A stretch of 52,160 nt of DNA from an uncultured Porphyromonadaceae bacterium (GCA_900548875.1 URMA01000011.1:1-52160), one strand, 5' to 3'; positions 17,238-26,399 are shown, counted from the first letter of the stretch. Notes: generated by a model not told the origin, from the sequence alone. Numbers and translations: made by a program.

Positions 17238-18200
17238 TTATGCCAATTTGATATTATTCAAATCGAAACCTAAAAGAAAGTCGGACACGTCCATTCGTTT
17301 TTTCCCGGATAGTTGGATGGATTTTAGTTCCAACACTCCAGTCGAACAGCCTACAAACGCCTTCCGATTTTGAACCATAATCTGTCCGGGTTGCAAATTC
17401 AGAGAGTTGTCCAAAGGCTGGGACGTCTCGTATATTTTGATTTGATAATCTTTGTCATCTTTGCTGAAATGTGTCCATGCAGCAGGATATGGGGAAAGGC
17501 CTCTTATCAGGTTGTAGACGGCGGTTGCCGGACGGTTCCAGTCAATCAGGCAGGTATCTTTGAAAATTTTGGGTGCCGGAGTCGGCTCTGCTCCATTCAG
17601 CAGTTCGTCCTGTGGAATGGTTTTTACGGTACCGTTGATGATGGCGTCGACAGTCTCGATTACCATACCTGCACCGAGTTCCATTAATCTGTCGTGCACA
17701 ATTCCGACATTGTCAGTGGCATCTATTGAAATCCGCTTTTGCTGAATAATGTCGCCTGTATCAATTTCATGCTTGAGGAAAAAGGTAGTGACGCCGGTTT
17801 CTGTTTCCCCGTTAATGACGGCCCAGTTGATGGGGGCAGCACCCCGATATTTCGGGAGCAAAGAAGCATGAAGGTTGAATGTGCCCAATCGTGGCATTCC
17901 CCAAACGACTTCGGGAAGCATCCGGAATGCAATAACTATAAACAGATCTGCATTGATTTCCCGTAACTGGTTGACAAAGGTTTCATCTTTTAATTTTTCA
18001 GGCTGCAATATTGGCAGACCTTTTTCTGAAGCATATTTTTTAACGTCCGATTGAATCATGTGGTGTCCTCGTCCGGCTTGCTTGTCGGGCATGGTGACAA
18101 TAGCCGCTACGTTGTAGCTGCCTTCTACAAGACGGGAGAGGCTTTCCACAGCGAATTCGGGAGTCCCGAAAAATACAATTTTTAGTTCTTCTTTAGTCAT
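17238..18200 (-). CDS. fmt: Methionyl-tRNA formyltransferase
   Basis: Formylates initiator Met-tRNA with 10-formyltetrahydrofolate before translation initiation. The 320-residue length is normal. The N-terminal KIVFFGTPEFAVESL starts the Rossmann fold. The catalytic part has NLHASLLPKYRGAAPINWAV (Asn and His) and HEIDTGDIIQQ (Asp). The C-terminal domain (FVGCSTGVLELKSIQLSGKKRM) binds the tRNA. It is last in the minus-strand operon, 23 nt after the ClC gene. A tsaC, ClC, fmt order recurs in Bacteroidales. Confidence 0.95.
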   Translation of the reverse strand: MTKEELKIVFFGTPEFAVESLSRLVEGSYNVAAIVTMPDKQAGRGHHMIQSDVKKYASEKGLPILQPEKLKDETFVNQLREINADLFIVIAFRMLPEVVWGMPRLGTFNLHASLLPKYRGAAPINWAVINGETETGVTTFFLKHEIDTGDIIQQKRISIDATDNVGIVHDRLMELGAGMVIETVDAIINGTVKTIPQDELLNGAEPTPAPKIFKDTCLIDWNRPATAVYNLIRGLSPYPAAWTHFSKDDKDYQIKIYETSQPLDNSLNLQPGQIMVQNRKAFVGCSTGVLELKSIQLSGKKRMDVSDFLLGFDLNNIKLA

Positions 18201-18223
18201 TGTTTATCAAGAATTCAAGTTGT

Positions 18224-20032
18224 TTAATCATCAGAATAGTGGCGGAGAACACGGCGATATGAGTTGAAAATCTTTGACTTGGAAACAAATCCGATATATT
18301 TGCCGTTTTCTACGACTGGCAGGTTCCATGCGTTTGTGCGGTCAAAAATTTTCATGACATTTTCCATGTTTTCGTTTATCTCAATTTTAGCCGGAGGCGT
18401 ACACATGAATTTCCGAACATACATCTTGTCGTATAAAGCAGGTCGGAACATTATGTTCCGAATGTCATTCAGCAGTACAATGCCCAGCAGTGTCCCGTTT
18501 TTGTCAGTAACAGGAAACAGGTTTCTGTCAGATTGCGAGATTGCATTGACCATTTCTCTCAAACTCATGTCAGGGTGCACTTCTGTAAAGTCTTTTTCTA
18601 TGACACTGTCCATTTTGAGAAGAGTAAGCACGGCCTTGTCTTTATGATGGGTAAGTAATTCTCCACGTTTGGCCAGACGCATGGTGTAAATGCTGTATGG
18701 AACGAACAGTTTGATTGTCACATAGGAGAGGGTTGAGACAATGAGAAGTGGCAGGAACAATTGATATCCTCCCGTCATTTCGGCAGTCAAGAAGATGGCC
18801 ATCAATGGGGCATGCATTACGCCTGACATTACGCCGGCCATGCCCATTAATGCAAAGTTTTTGCAGGAAAGTTCGACACCTGGAAAAATACCGACAGTAT
18901 TTATAAGAAAAGCAAAGAAGAATCCGGTCATGCATCCGACATACAGTGAAGGTGCAAACGTACCGCCGACACCGCCTCCACCATTGGTTGCACTGGTTGC
19001 AAAAACCTTCGTCAGAATAATCAGTAAAACGAACAGCAGGACAAACCATACATTGTCTTTGAAACCATAGAACACACTACCATCGAAAAGGGTGGAAGGG
19101 TCTCCTTTCAACATTTCGGTAATGGCTTCATAGCCTTCGCCATATAGCGGTGGAAAGCAAAATATCAGGCCGCTAAGAATAACAGAGCCAAATGCGAATT
19201 TTGTCCATGGGCTTTTCATCTTTGATATGGTGTTTTCCATGAAGCCAATTACCTTCGTAAAATAAAGGGAAGTAAATCCGCAAACAATACCCAGTGCAAT
19301 GGCGAAAGGTATTCTTGCTGTAGTGAAAGCCTCGCTTTGGTCAAAGACGAATTCGGGACTATAGCCTGTAAATATGTAGGAGATGGTTGCTGCAGTAATG
19401 GATGATACCAACAACGGCATGACAGAAACGGTGGTCAGATCAATCATCAGTACTTCCAAAGCAAACAACATTCCGGCGATAGGAGCCTTGAAAATGCCGG
19501 CGACACCGGCTGCTGCACCACTGCCTACCAACATCATCAAAATTTGGGGTGACATTCGGAAGAAGCTTCCCAAATTTGAGCCAATGGCCGCTCCGGTGTA
19601 GACAATAGGACCTTCCGCACCGACAGAACCACCGAAGCCGATGGTGACGGAACTGGCGACTAACGACGTATAGGTATTGTGGAATTTCAATCGGCTCTTG
19701 TTTTGCGATATGGCATACAGGACTCTTGTGACACCATGCGAGATATTGTCTTTGACGACATAACGCACATACAGTCCGACAATCAGGATACCAACAACAG
19801 GATATATCAAATACAGGTAGTTGGCGCCCGAGATTGTTAAATGGGTGCTAAGCATGGAGGCTATCGCTGAAATCAGCAATTTTAGCAGCAATGCGGCAAA
19901 ACCGGAAAGGATACCGGTAATAAATGCGAGTATCAGTAAGAATGTCTTTTCTTTGATATGGTTTTCCCGCCATTGGATAAGCCACATCAATCCCGCATTG
20001 AATTTGTCTTTTAGTTTTAATTCAGCTAGCAT
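18224..20032 (-). CDS. ClC-family chloride transporter with CBS domains
   Basis: Integral membrane ClC protein, probably a chloride/proton exchanger. The 602 residues comprise about 18 membrane helices (to about residue 440) and a cytoplasmic pair of CBS domains (about 460-590; FPVTDKNGTLLGIVLLNDI, LPVVENGKYIGFVSKSKI). The outer gating glutamate is Glu140 in GGSVGAEGPIV. Glu193 in GMLFALEVL matches the inner proton glutamate, favouring exchange over a channel. GGVGGTFAPSLYVG forms the second anion-binding loop. The first filter motif GSGIP is replaced by a sequence around ISHGVTRV. It lies between the sugar transferase (4-nt gap) and fmt. Confidence 0.9.
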   Translation of the reverse strand: MLAELKLKDKFNAGLMWLIQWRENHIKEKTFLLILAFITGILSGFAALLLKLLISAIASMLSTHLTISGANYLYLIYPVVGILIVGLYVRYVVKDNISHGVTRVLYAISQNKSRLKFHNTYTSLVASSVTIGFGGSVGAEGPIVYTGAAIGSNLGSFFRMSPQILMMLVGSGAAAGVAGIFKAPIAGMLFALEVLMIDLTTVSVMPLLVSSITAATISYIFTGYSPEFVFDQSEAFTTARIPFAIALGIVCGFTSLYFTKVIGFMENTISKMKSPWTKFAFGSVILSGLIFCFPPLYGEGYEAITEMLKGDPSTLFDGSVFYGFKDNVWFVLLFVLLIILTKVFATSATNGGGGVGGTFAPSLYVGCMTGFFFAFLINTVGIFPGVELSCKNFALMGMAGVMSGVMHAPLMAIFLTAEMTGGYQLFLPLLIVSTLSYVTIKLFVPYSIYTMRLAKRGELLTHHKDKAVLTLLKMDSVIEKDFTEVHPDMSLREMVNAISQSDRNLFPVTDKNGTLLGIVLLNDIRNIMFRPALYDKMYVRKFMCTPPAKIEINENMENVMKIFDRTNAWNLPVVENGKYIGFVSKSKIFNSYRRVLRHYSDD

Positions 20033-20036
20033 AATA

Positions 20037-21467
20037 TTATAAACCTTTTCCTGTCACAACTGTCCTCACAGTATAGGCAATGATTTTCAAATCGATCAGC
20101 AATGACATGTTTTCAATATAAATTAAATCATATTTTGCACGTGCAATCATTTCTTCTACATTGGTGGCATATCCGAATTTCACCATTCCCCATGAAGTAA
20201 TGCCCGGACGTACTTGATAAACCAGGGCATAATAGGGCGCTTTCTCTATTATCTGATCCGCAAAGTATTTTCTTTCAGGTCTTGGTCCTACTATGGACAT
20301 TTCTCCTTTAATCACATTCCAGAATTGCGGTATTTCGTCGATTCTGTATTTGCGAAGGGTTTTGCCAACTTTGGTGATGCGTCGGTCATTCTCGGATGAC
20401 AATTGGGGGGTTGCCGATTCTGCATTGTAGACCATCGTTCGGAATTTGTAAATATAAAAGGGTTTTCCGGATTTGCCAATTCTTTCTTGCCTATAAAAAA
20501 CCGGACCTTTCGAATCATGTTTAATCAACAGGGCGACGACTGCCAAGAAAGGCGACAACAGGACAAGTGCCATGGTTGAGATAATGATATCAAGCGTCCG
20601 TTTGACACTTTTTTGACACTCGGTCATATTACTTTGAGCAATGTCAATCAGAGGTTCTCCAATAATATTGGCATGTCGGATTCTCGACAGCAGAATGTCG
20701 TAGAGTTCCGGATGGATTTTAATGGGAAGATTATATCTGAACAGATGATTGATCAGGTTCAACGTGTTGTTCCGGTTTTTGGACTGTGTTGTGATGATGA
20801 GTGTTTGAATATGTTCCTGCTGGCACAGTTGGTCCAGCTCGTTGAATTCATATACAGGCAATTTCCATTCATTAGAATTAGTATAAGTGTCACTTTCCAA
20901 TCGTACGAATCCTTTGATTCGATAGCCCATTGTGTCTTTAGCCTTTATCAGCTTGCGGGCAAATTCAATGGCATATTTGCTGTATCCGATTAACAAGGTG
21001 TTGATCTCGAACTCTCCGGTCCTTACTTTCCCTGCAACGATATTTGTTATGGTCAGTCGGAAAAAATATTGGGATATGAACAATATGCCCCACATGATAA
21101 TTATCAGTTCGTAGTTCTTGAGTCGCTCCTGATAGGCATCGTTGATAAGAATTGTAAAAAAAACGACCAATGAAGCTACGAATGACGAAACGCCGGTCGT
21201 CAGAAATTCCTGTAGGCGGGATTTAAGGACAGAACCGTTGTAGTAGCCTGATAAATAAGATACAAACAGTATGAAAAAGGGTATGATGATTTGTCCGGCA
21301 ACCAATGATGGCGCTGTCAGAAATGACCATAATGACGAAAAACCGTGTTCCGTCACAATGTCAATTGTCATGTAATAGCGTGCTGTTGAGAAAAGACACC
21401 AAGCTATATGCGCAGCAACGAAGTCGCATAAAACATATGCGGCTTTAAACTTTCCGGGTTTTATCAA
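20037..21467 (-). CDS. Polyprenyl-phosphate sugar-1-phosphate transferase (WcaJ type)
   Basis: Starts surface polysaccharide units by moving a sugar-1-phosphate from a nucleotide sugar to undecaprenyl phosphate at the inner membrane. The 476 residues have four N-terminal membrane segments, a Rossmann-like middle domain (about 140-270; LLIGYSKYAIEFARKLI), a fifth hydrophobic segment, then the bacterial sugar transferase domain. Its signatures are KRTLDIIIS, GPVFYRQERIGKSGKPF, YKFRTMVYNAE, YRIDEIPQFWNVIKGEMSIVG, then GPRPERKYF and RPGITSWGMV. The sugar is not predictable. Its ATG overlaps the tsaC stop by 4 nt. No other polysaccharide gene is nearby, so it may serve a locus elsewhere. Confidence 0.9.
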   Translation of the reverse strand: MIKPGKFKAAYVLCDFVAAHIAWCLFSTARYYMTIDIVTEHGFSSLWSFLTAPSLVAGQIIIPFFILFVSYLSGYYNGSVLKSRLQEFLTTGVSSFVASLVVFFTILINDAYQERLKNYELIIIMWGILFISQYFFRLTITNIVAGKVRTGEFEINTLLIGYSKYAIEFARKLIKAKDTMGYRIKGFVRLESDTYTNSNEWKLPVYEFNELDQLCQQEHIQTLIITTQSKNRNNTLNLINHLFRYNLPIKIHPELYDILLSRIRHANIIGEPLIDIAQSNMTECQKSVKRTLDIIISTMALVLLSPFLAVVALLIKHDSKGPVFYRQERIGKSGKPFYIYKFRTMVYNAESATPQLSSENDRRITKVGKTLRKYRIDEIPQFWNVIKGEMSIVGPRPERKYFADQIIEKAPYYALVYQVRPGITSWGMVKFGYATNVEEMIARAKYDLIYIENMSLLIDLKIIAYTVRTVVTGKGL

Positions 21468-22036
21468 GGCCTGATAATTTTAATCGTATTGTCAGAAGAA
21501 AGCTTTATTACACTGGATGGCGCATGCTTTGAGGTGTCGTCACGCCGATAATGAACAATGTAATCAACCGCATTTTTAATTTCATCCTGGATGTCGGCAT
21601 AAATGGCAGGAGAGGGTTGTCCGCTTATATTGGCCGAAGTGGAAACTATGGGTCGTCCCAATGCGGCGCAAAGCTTCTGCGTGAATTCTTCCCGTGAAAT
21701 TCTTATGCCAACACTGTTGTTTTCTCCTAAAAGATTCGGGGCAAGATTGTAGGCGTTGTCGTAAATGATTGTTACCGGCTTTTCGCTGAGTTCGTTTAGC
21801 GTGTAGGCCATTTCTGGTACGTCGGAAACGTATCTGTCCAGTTTTTTGTCGGAATCCAATAGTACGAGCATTGCTTTGTTTTCAGCACGTCGTTTAATCT
21901 TGTATATTCTATCCACTGCATCAGCGTTGGTTGCATCACAACCAATTCCCCAAATCGTATCTGTAGGGTATAGGATTACTCCTCCTTTTTTTAATATGTC
22001 TATCGCATTTTTTATGTCTTCTTCCATAGTTATCAT
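21464..22036 (-). CDS. tsaC: L-threonylcarbamoyladenylate synthase
   Basis: Makes threonylcarbamoyl-AMP from threonine, bicarbonate and ATP, the first step of t6A tRNA modification. The 190 residues form one YrdC/Sua5 domain: ILYPTDTIWGIGCDATN near the N-terminus, KIKRRAENKAMLVLL (substrate pocket), VGIRISREEF, and STSANISGQPSP. The short form lacks the extra Sua5 C-terminal domain. The ATG at 22036 and another at 22027 are both possible. It opens the minus-strand operon that runs through the sugar transferase and ClC gene to fmt, from a -7 box at 22050-22057. Confidence 0.93.
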   Translation of the reverse strand: MITMEEDIKNAIDILKKGGVILYPTDTIWGIGCDATNADAVDRIYKIKRRAENKAMLVLLDSDKKLDRYVSDVPEMAYTLNELSEKPVTIIYDNAYNLAPNLLGENNSVGIRISREEFTQKLCAALGRPIVSTSANISGQPSPAIYADIQDEIKNAVDYIVHYRRDDTSKHAPSSVIKLSSDNTIKIIRP

Positions 22037-22049
22037 GTTTGATTAATTA

Positions 22050-22057
22050 CAAAGGTA
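22050..22057 (-). promoter_or_regulatory. -7 box of the tsaC-fmt operon
   Basis: TACCTTTG on the minus strand is a perfect TAnnTTTG match, about 14 nt upstream of the ATG at 22036. No clear -33 element. Confidence 0.6.
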
Positions 22058-22095
22058 AGTTTTTTAATTGATTATTTGAAAAAAGAGAGTAATAT

Positions 22096-22126
22096 TTTGT
22101 GGTATAATTTATTTGTTGTACCTTTG
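22096..22126 (+). promoter_or_regulatory. Promoter of rpsP (TTTG, 19 nt, TACCTTTG)
   Basis: TTTG at 22096-22099 and TACCTTTG at 22119-22126 with a 19-nt spacer are a textbook Bacteroidetes promoter. The leader to the ATG at 22166 is about 34 nt, AT-rich. Confidence 0.8.
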
Positions 22127-22165
22127 CACGCGAATAACTTAATACTAAATTTAAACTACAATTCA

Positions 22166-22720
22166 ATGGCAACAAAAATCAGATTACAACGTCATGGCCG
22201 TAAACGCTATGCGTTCTATCCAATTGTTATCGCTGATAGCAGGGCACCACGAGATGGTAAATTTATTGAAAGGATAGGTTCTTATAATCCGAACACTAAT
22301 CCTGCTACAATAAGTTTAAATTTCGAAAGAGCTTTGTATTGGGTGAATGTTGGTGCACAACCGACTGACACAGTTCGTCGAATCCTTTCTCAAGAAGGCG
22401 TTTTGATGATGAAGCACTTGCAAGGTGGTGTTAAGAAAGGTGCTTTCTCTGCTGAAGAAGCACAACGTCGTTTCGATGCATGGAAGCAAGCTAAAGATGC
22501 TTCTGTAAATTCAGTAAAGGCTAAATTGGCTGACAGCAAGAAGCAGGCAGAAAGCCAGCGCTTGGAAGAAGAAAAAGCTAAGAACCAGGCTAAGGCTGAA
22601 TTGGTTGCTAAAAAGAAAGCTGAATTGGCTGCTGCAGAAGCTGCAAAACAAGCAGAAGCTGCTGCCGCTGAGAACGCTGAAGGCGCTACTGAAGCAACTG
22701 AAGAAGCAGCTGCTGAATAA
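22166..22720 (+). CDS. rpsP: 30S ribosomal protein bS16 with long C-terminal tail
   Basis: Small-subunit protein that helps assemble the 5' domain of 16S rRNA. The S16 core is at residues 1 to about 85 (MATKIRLQRHGRKRYAFYPI, GKFIERIGSYNPNT, LYWVNVGAQPTDTVRRIL). The remaining 100 residues are low complexity, built of Ala, Lys, Glu and Gln. The total of 184 residues is about twice the enterobacterial length; such tails are usual in Bacteroidetes. The ATG at 22166 is chosen because the promoter at 22096-22126 lies inside the longer open frame. It is monocistronic. Confidence 0.95.
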   Translation: MATKIRLQRHGRKRYAFYPIVIADSRAPRDGKFIERIGSYNPNTNPATISLNFERALYWVNVGAQPTDTVRRILSQEGVLMMKHLQGGVKKGAFSAEEAQRRFDAWKQAKDASVNSVKAKLADSKKQAESQRLEEEKAKNQAKAELVAKKKAELAAAEAAKQAEAAAAENAEGATEATEEAAAE

Positions 22721-22747
22721 TTTGAGCGATTCTTTAAATGGCGAAAT

Positions 22748-22777
22748 AAAAGAGGTTACGCAAGTGGCCTCTTTTTT
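22748..22777 (+). terminator. Intrinsic terminator of rpsP
   Basis: AAAAGAGG (22748-22755) pairs with CCTCTTTT (22768-22775), followed by more T. Confidence 0.75.
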
Positions 22778-22810
22778 ATTTTACAGTGTTCGCAATCCCG
22801 ATAAAAAATA

Positions 22811-22848
22811 GAGCCTTGTCCCAACATCGGAACAAGACTCCATTTTTT
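22811..22848. terminator. Second hairpin, probably the terminator of the amidase operon
   Basis: A 9-bp stem with one mismatch (22811-22819 with 22832-22840) lies 16 nt past the amidase stop. It has T-rich flanks for both strands. Confidence 0.6.
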
Positions 22849-22863
22849 AATAAGGATTTAATA

Positions 22864-25425
22864 TTAGAGTATAATCTTCTTAACTAAGCGATCTGATTGA
22901 GCTTGCACTTCAAGTATGTACACGCCATCTGAGAATTGAGACAAGTCCACTACATTCAGGTAATGAGATGAGGCAGGGTTGGCAATCATTTCTCCTGAAA
23001 GGTTGAACACGCGAATGCTTTGAATTCCTTCGCCGGCAATAGTCAAAGTCTTGCCTTGCTGTTTGACGGTTATGCCATTCGTTATATTCTCAACAGAAGA
23101 ATCGTCTTTGATGTCGTCAAGAGAAGCTGTTCTTTGTGCTGCATTGTCATAAGTGACAAATGTGAGATCGTCAAACAGAATTCTGCCGGTCCATGCCTGT
23201 TGCGGTTCTTCTGGAGTCGAACTCTTGTCAAAATGCTTCATAAAGAAACTGTCAAGAATCCATTTTCCGTTCAATTGATCCGTTCCTGTAAATGTTTCGT
23301 ATGGTTCGTTGGCCATATCCCATGTCAAAAGCTTCCATCCCTTGAATGAAATAGGGTACATGGCGCGGTGTTTCAAACCGCCGGATGCGCTGTTTGCCCG
23401 AACCATGGCCGATACCTGATTGTTGGAACCGTCGCCATACAGCCAGAATTGAAGCACGCCATTGATATTGTCGGATATAACTGTGCTGGCTCCTGATTGG
23501 CGGTATTCGCGAATTTGCCATACGGAAGATGTCGCCATTTGGTCAAATGCGTAAATTAATTCACAACTTGCTGAGCTTTCTGCTGAATAGGTTTCAGACG
23601 AGGTGTTCCAGCTGCTGTCGTCCACAATCAGTCCTTCGGTGCTACCCGAACCACTTGGAGCCCACCAGCCACTGGTGGAATCAAGCTTGTCGACAACAAT
23701 TGTATTGGTAGCATCGCGATATTCCGACAGGAACTTCCATGAGAAAGGTTCCGACAGATTGCCGCTATAGTCGGCAAGTCCGCCTTTTACTTTTACCTGG
23801 AAACATTTGTCGAGAGGAAGATCTTCATTCAAGAAATAGTGGATGACAGAAGTTCCGTTGACAACGTCATGAGTGAGCGTTCCTGCATAAATGTTGTTGT
23901 CAGAGTCGGTCAATGTGATAAGGTCGTTGGTGTTGTCTTCATTCCAAACGATTTCTTCGCTGAATTCAACGCGGATAACAGGACGGTATGTGCAAAGCGA
24001 TTCACCGTCGATTGCCGGGTCGACTGAGACAATTTCAGGTGCTGTTTCGTCGAACGGCTCAATAGTGAATTCCAGTTCATAGTTTCCACCTTCTTCTCCG
24101 TCTCCGTCACCGTCGAAAAATTGACCTGTCTGCTCGTTTTTAGCGATTGCGCCGTCAATGGTGATTTTGTAGGTCTGTTCGTTCTCCAGTTTGCTGATGT
24201 CAACATTCAGAGTATATCCGTTTTCCCAACTAAGATTCACTTCTCCGTTGTTTGATATGCTGAATGCCTGCTTTACACTTTCTTGATCCATGTTGCGGGA
24301 GAAAGTGATTGTCAACGGATTTCGTTTGCTGACAGCCGACAGGTCGGAAACCGAGATTTGGTCAACTTTTGCCGGTGCGATGGACGTAAGTTGCACGTCG
24401 AACCATGTAACATTTTCAGCAGCAGTTCCTTCCGGATTGGAAACGATGGTAACCTTCTTTTCAGTTTTCCCGTATTCGGGAGATGAGAATGTTACCGTGT
24501 ATTCCTTTCCAGCTTCAAGATTCTCGAACATGAAAAATCCATTGTGAAGCATGTTGGGGTCACGACTGTATTTGTTGAAGATGGACTCGTAGGAGTCGGT
24601 GGTGACAGATTGATCGTCGACAGTAATGGTTACGCCATTTGCTGCAACGCCGTTTTCCGAGTTGGAAACAACTCCCGCCAAAATTGTCTGTTCTGGAATG
24701 TCCAGACCTCTGTATTGAAGAATGGAGCGGAACGCTGCGTAGCCTTCGAGTCTTTTGTAGTTGTCGTTGATGTTACGCTGTTGTTGGAAAGCGTGTGTGT
24801 GATATCCGCCTTCGCTAAGCAGTGAAGGCATGTTGCTACGACGGTTTACGGCAAGGTATGGGTACTGGTTGGTGTGTGTTGCCGGACTTTTGTCGTAGTA
24901 GCATCGGTCATACCAGTTGCCACGGGTGTCAACCTGCATTACTCCACTAAGGTTTGGACAAAGGATTTCGCCAAATGCTTTGCCTCCGTTAGGTGTTTTT
25001 TCAATTTCAACACCGTTGTTTCGCCAGCCTCCAAACATGGTGAGGGTGGTGTTGGGCGTAGTGGCATCACCTGCGTCGGAGTGGATGGAGTAGTAGAAAT
25101 CGGCATCCCAAGCGTTTGCAACATCCACACGGTCAGTAAGGTCAATATAGTCGTTGTCGGTTTCACGGCATAACATGATGTTTTCGGCCGGCATATCCGT
25201 ATATTTCAATAGGTAGTCACGGATAGACCAAGCTACACGAAGTACTTTTTCCGCTTCCGAATAATTGTACAGACCGCCATTTTCGCGTTGAGCATGTCCG
25301 GGGTCCAAATATAGTTTGAAATCGCCCCAACCGTTGACATCGGCCGCGAACAGGCTTGAGCCGCCAATGAGGCATAAAGAAAACGATAGTAGCGAGTTCT
25401 TTATAATATGTGTGAAATTTTTCAT
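22864..25425 (-). CDS. T9SS-exported N-acetylmuramoyl-L-alanine amidase with Ig-like domains
   Basis: 853-residue secreted multidomain protein. A signal peptide (to about residue 27, ..GGSSLFA) is followed by an Amidase_3 domain that cleaves the stem peptide from muramic acid. Zinc ligands by position are His44 (YLDPGH), Glu57 or Glu59, and His115 (YSIHSDAG); the catalytic Glu is Glu205 (LLSEGGYHTH). Next come a carboxypeptidase-regulatory-like strand region (about 250-345), Ig-like domains of the Big_5 type (about 355-570; NPLTITFSRNMD and RPVIRVEFSEEI), and a beta-rich module. The last 75 residues are a T9SS type A sorting domain (IRVFNLSGEMI, LSQFSDGVYILEVQ, RLVKKIIL). It lies 12 nt after the propeller gene. 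Confidence 0.9.
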   Translation of the reverse strand: MKNFTHIIKNSLLSFSLCLIGGSSLFAADVNGWGDFKLYLDPGHAQRENGGLYNYSEAEKVLRVAWSIRDYLLKYTDMPAENIMLCRETDNDYIDLTDRVDVANAWDADFYYSIHSDAGDATTPNTTLTMFGGWRNNGVEIEKTPNGGKAFGEILCPNLSGVMQVDTRGNWYDRCYYDKSPATHTNQYPYLAVNRRSNMPSLLSEGGYHTHAFQQQRNINDNYKRLEGYAAFRSILQYRGLDIPEQTILAGVVSNSENGVAANGVTITVDDQSVTTDSYESIFNKYSRDPNMLHNGFFMFENLEAGKEYTVTFSSPEYGKTEKKVTIVSNPEGTAAENVTWFDVQLTSIAPAKVDQISVSDLSAVSKRNPLTITFSRNMDQESVKQAFSISNNGEVNLSWENGYTLNVDISKLENEQTYKITIDGAIAKNEQTGQFFDGDGDGEEGGNYELEFTIEPFDETAPEIVSVDPAIDGESLCTYRPVIRVEFSEEIVWNEDNTNDLITLTDSDNNIYAGTLTHDVVNGTSVIHYFLNEDLPLDKCFQVKVKGGLADYSGNLSEPFSWKFLSEYRDATNTIVVDKLDSTSGWWAPSGSGSTEGLIVDDSSWNTSSETYSAESSASCELIYAFDQMATSSVWQIREYRQSGASTVISDNINGVLQFWLYGDGSNNQVSAMVRANSASGGLKHRAMYPISFKGWKLLTWDMANEPYETFTGTDQLNGKWILDSFFMKHFDKSSTPEEPQQAWTGRILFDDLTFVTYDNAAQRTASLDDIKDDSSVENITNGITVKQQGKTLTIAGEGIQSIRVFNLSGEMIANPASSHYLNVVDLSQFSDGVYILEVQAQSDRLVKKIIL

Positions 25426-25437
25426 AAGAACATGTGT

Positions 25438-26358
25438 TTAGAAGGTTAGATTGAGAATGTAAATGCATCCGTTTCGGCTGTTTTCGAAAGCAATCTGATT
25501 GCCCTTTGGTGATACAGCCGGGGTAACGGGTATCATGTCATTGTTTTCAAAAAGCAAGGCAGATTCTCCTGATTCAGTATCAAAAGAAATAAGTTTGGAA
25601 GAGGTGAAAACTTCTCCGTTGTCTTTAACTTCAGCTACAACGATGTGTTTGTTGTCGGGCAACCATGAAGGATAAGAGCCATTACCAAGATGTTTGAGCT
25701 GGCTGCCGTCAGTTGCGCAAACGAAGACACCTTTGCCTGCTATTTGAAATGCAATTTTTGAACCGTCGGGGCTCATTGTTGGATTGATAATGGGCTTTCC
25801 TGCAAATTCAGACAAGTTGGGAATCAGTCGTGTTGCCTCAAAAGGGTAGGACAACATTGTTTCATACACATTGAGCTCAATCGGGGATGCCTGTTTTTCG
25901 GAAATCCGAATTTTTTGAGCTCCGTCTTTTTTTGCAAACTTTACTTCACCGGCTTTCCCCCAAGTAGGAGTGCCGCATAAATTCCTGGTAGCATCCATTA
26001 CAATGGCGCTCTTTCCTGTTTGGGTGTTGTAAGTTTTGATTTGGTGAAGTACACGCCCGTCTTTGACGACATTGGTCCTTCCAAGAATAGCATTGCTTTC
26101 CGGACTCCATGCCATTTTATAGCCGGCTCCGGCATCGGATGTGATTTGTTGAATCCCACTTCCGTCAATGTTAGCAATCCAAATGCCAGTGTAGTTGTTC
26201 CCGGTCACGGCCAGTTGCTGTCCGTCGGGAGACCATACGGGTGCCATAAAGCCTTCTTGCGATTTAAGGAGCATTTGCGGGCTTCCTTCAACTTTTGGAT
26301 GTGCTTGCCCAATAAAACTGGCAAGAATCATCGCCACAAAAATAAATTTGGTTTTCAT
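25438..26358 (-). CDS. Secreted TolB-like beta-propeller protein
   Basis: 306-residue exported protein with a signal peptide (MKTKFIFVAMILASFIGQAHP). At least four PD40/WD40-like blades show as repeats of the form PVWSPDGQQLAVTG, MAWSPESNAILG, PTMSPDGSKIAFQ and PAVSPKGNQIAFE. It resembles the TolB propeller without the TolB N-terminal domain, so it may bind a partner in the periplasm. It is the first gene of a two-gene operon with the T9SS amidase, suggesting a joint role in cell-wall handling; this is inference. It has its own -7 box upstream. Confidence 0.82.
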   Translation of the reverse strand: MKTKFIFVAMILASFIGQAHPKVEGSPQMLLKSQEGFMAPVWSPDGQQLAVTGNNYTGIWIANIDGSGIQQITSDAGAGYKMAWSPESNAILGRTNVVKDGRVLHQIKTYNTQTGKSAIVMDATRNLCGTPTWGKAGEVKFAKKDGAQKIRISEKQASPIELNVYETMLSYPFEATRLIPNLSEFAGKPIINPTMSPDGSKIAFQIAGKGVFVCATDGSQLKHLGNGSYPSWLPDNKHIVVAEVKDNGEVFTSSKLISFDTESGESALLFENNDMIPVTPAVSPKGNQIAFENSRNGCIYILNLTF

Positions 26359-26399
26359 AAATATTAAGGTTTTAGTTAGGTGCTTTTCTTAGTGTTGAA

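Noticed and set aside
22076..22165. 30-codon N-terminal extension of rpsP
   Set aside because: The clear promoter at 22096-22126 lies inside it, and the S16 family begins at MATKIRLQRHG.
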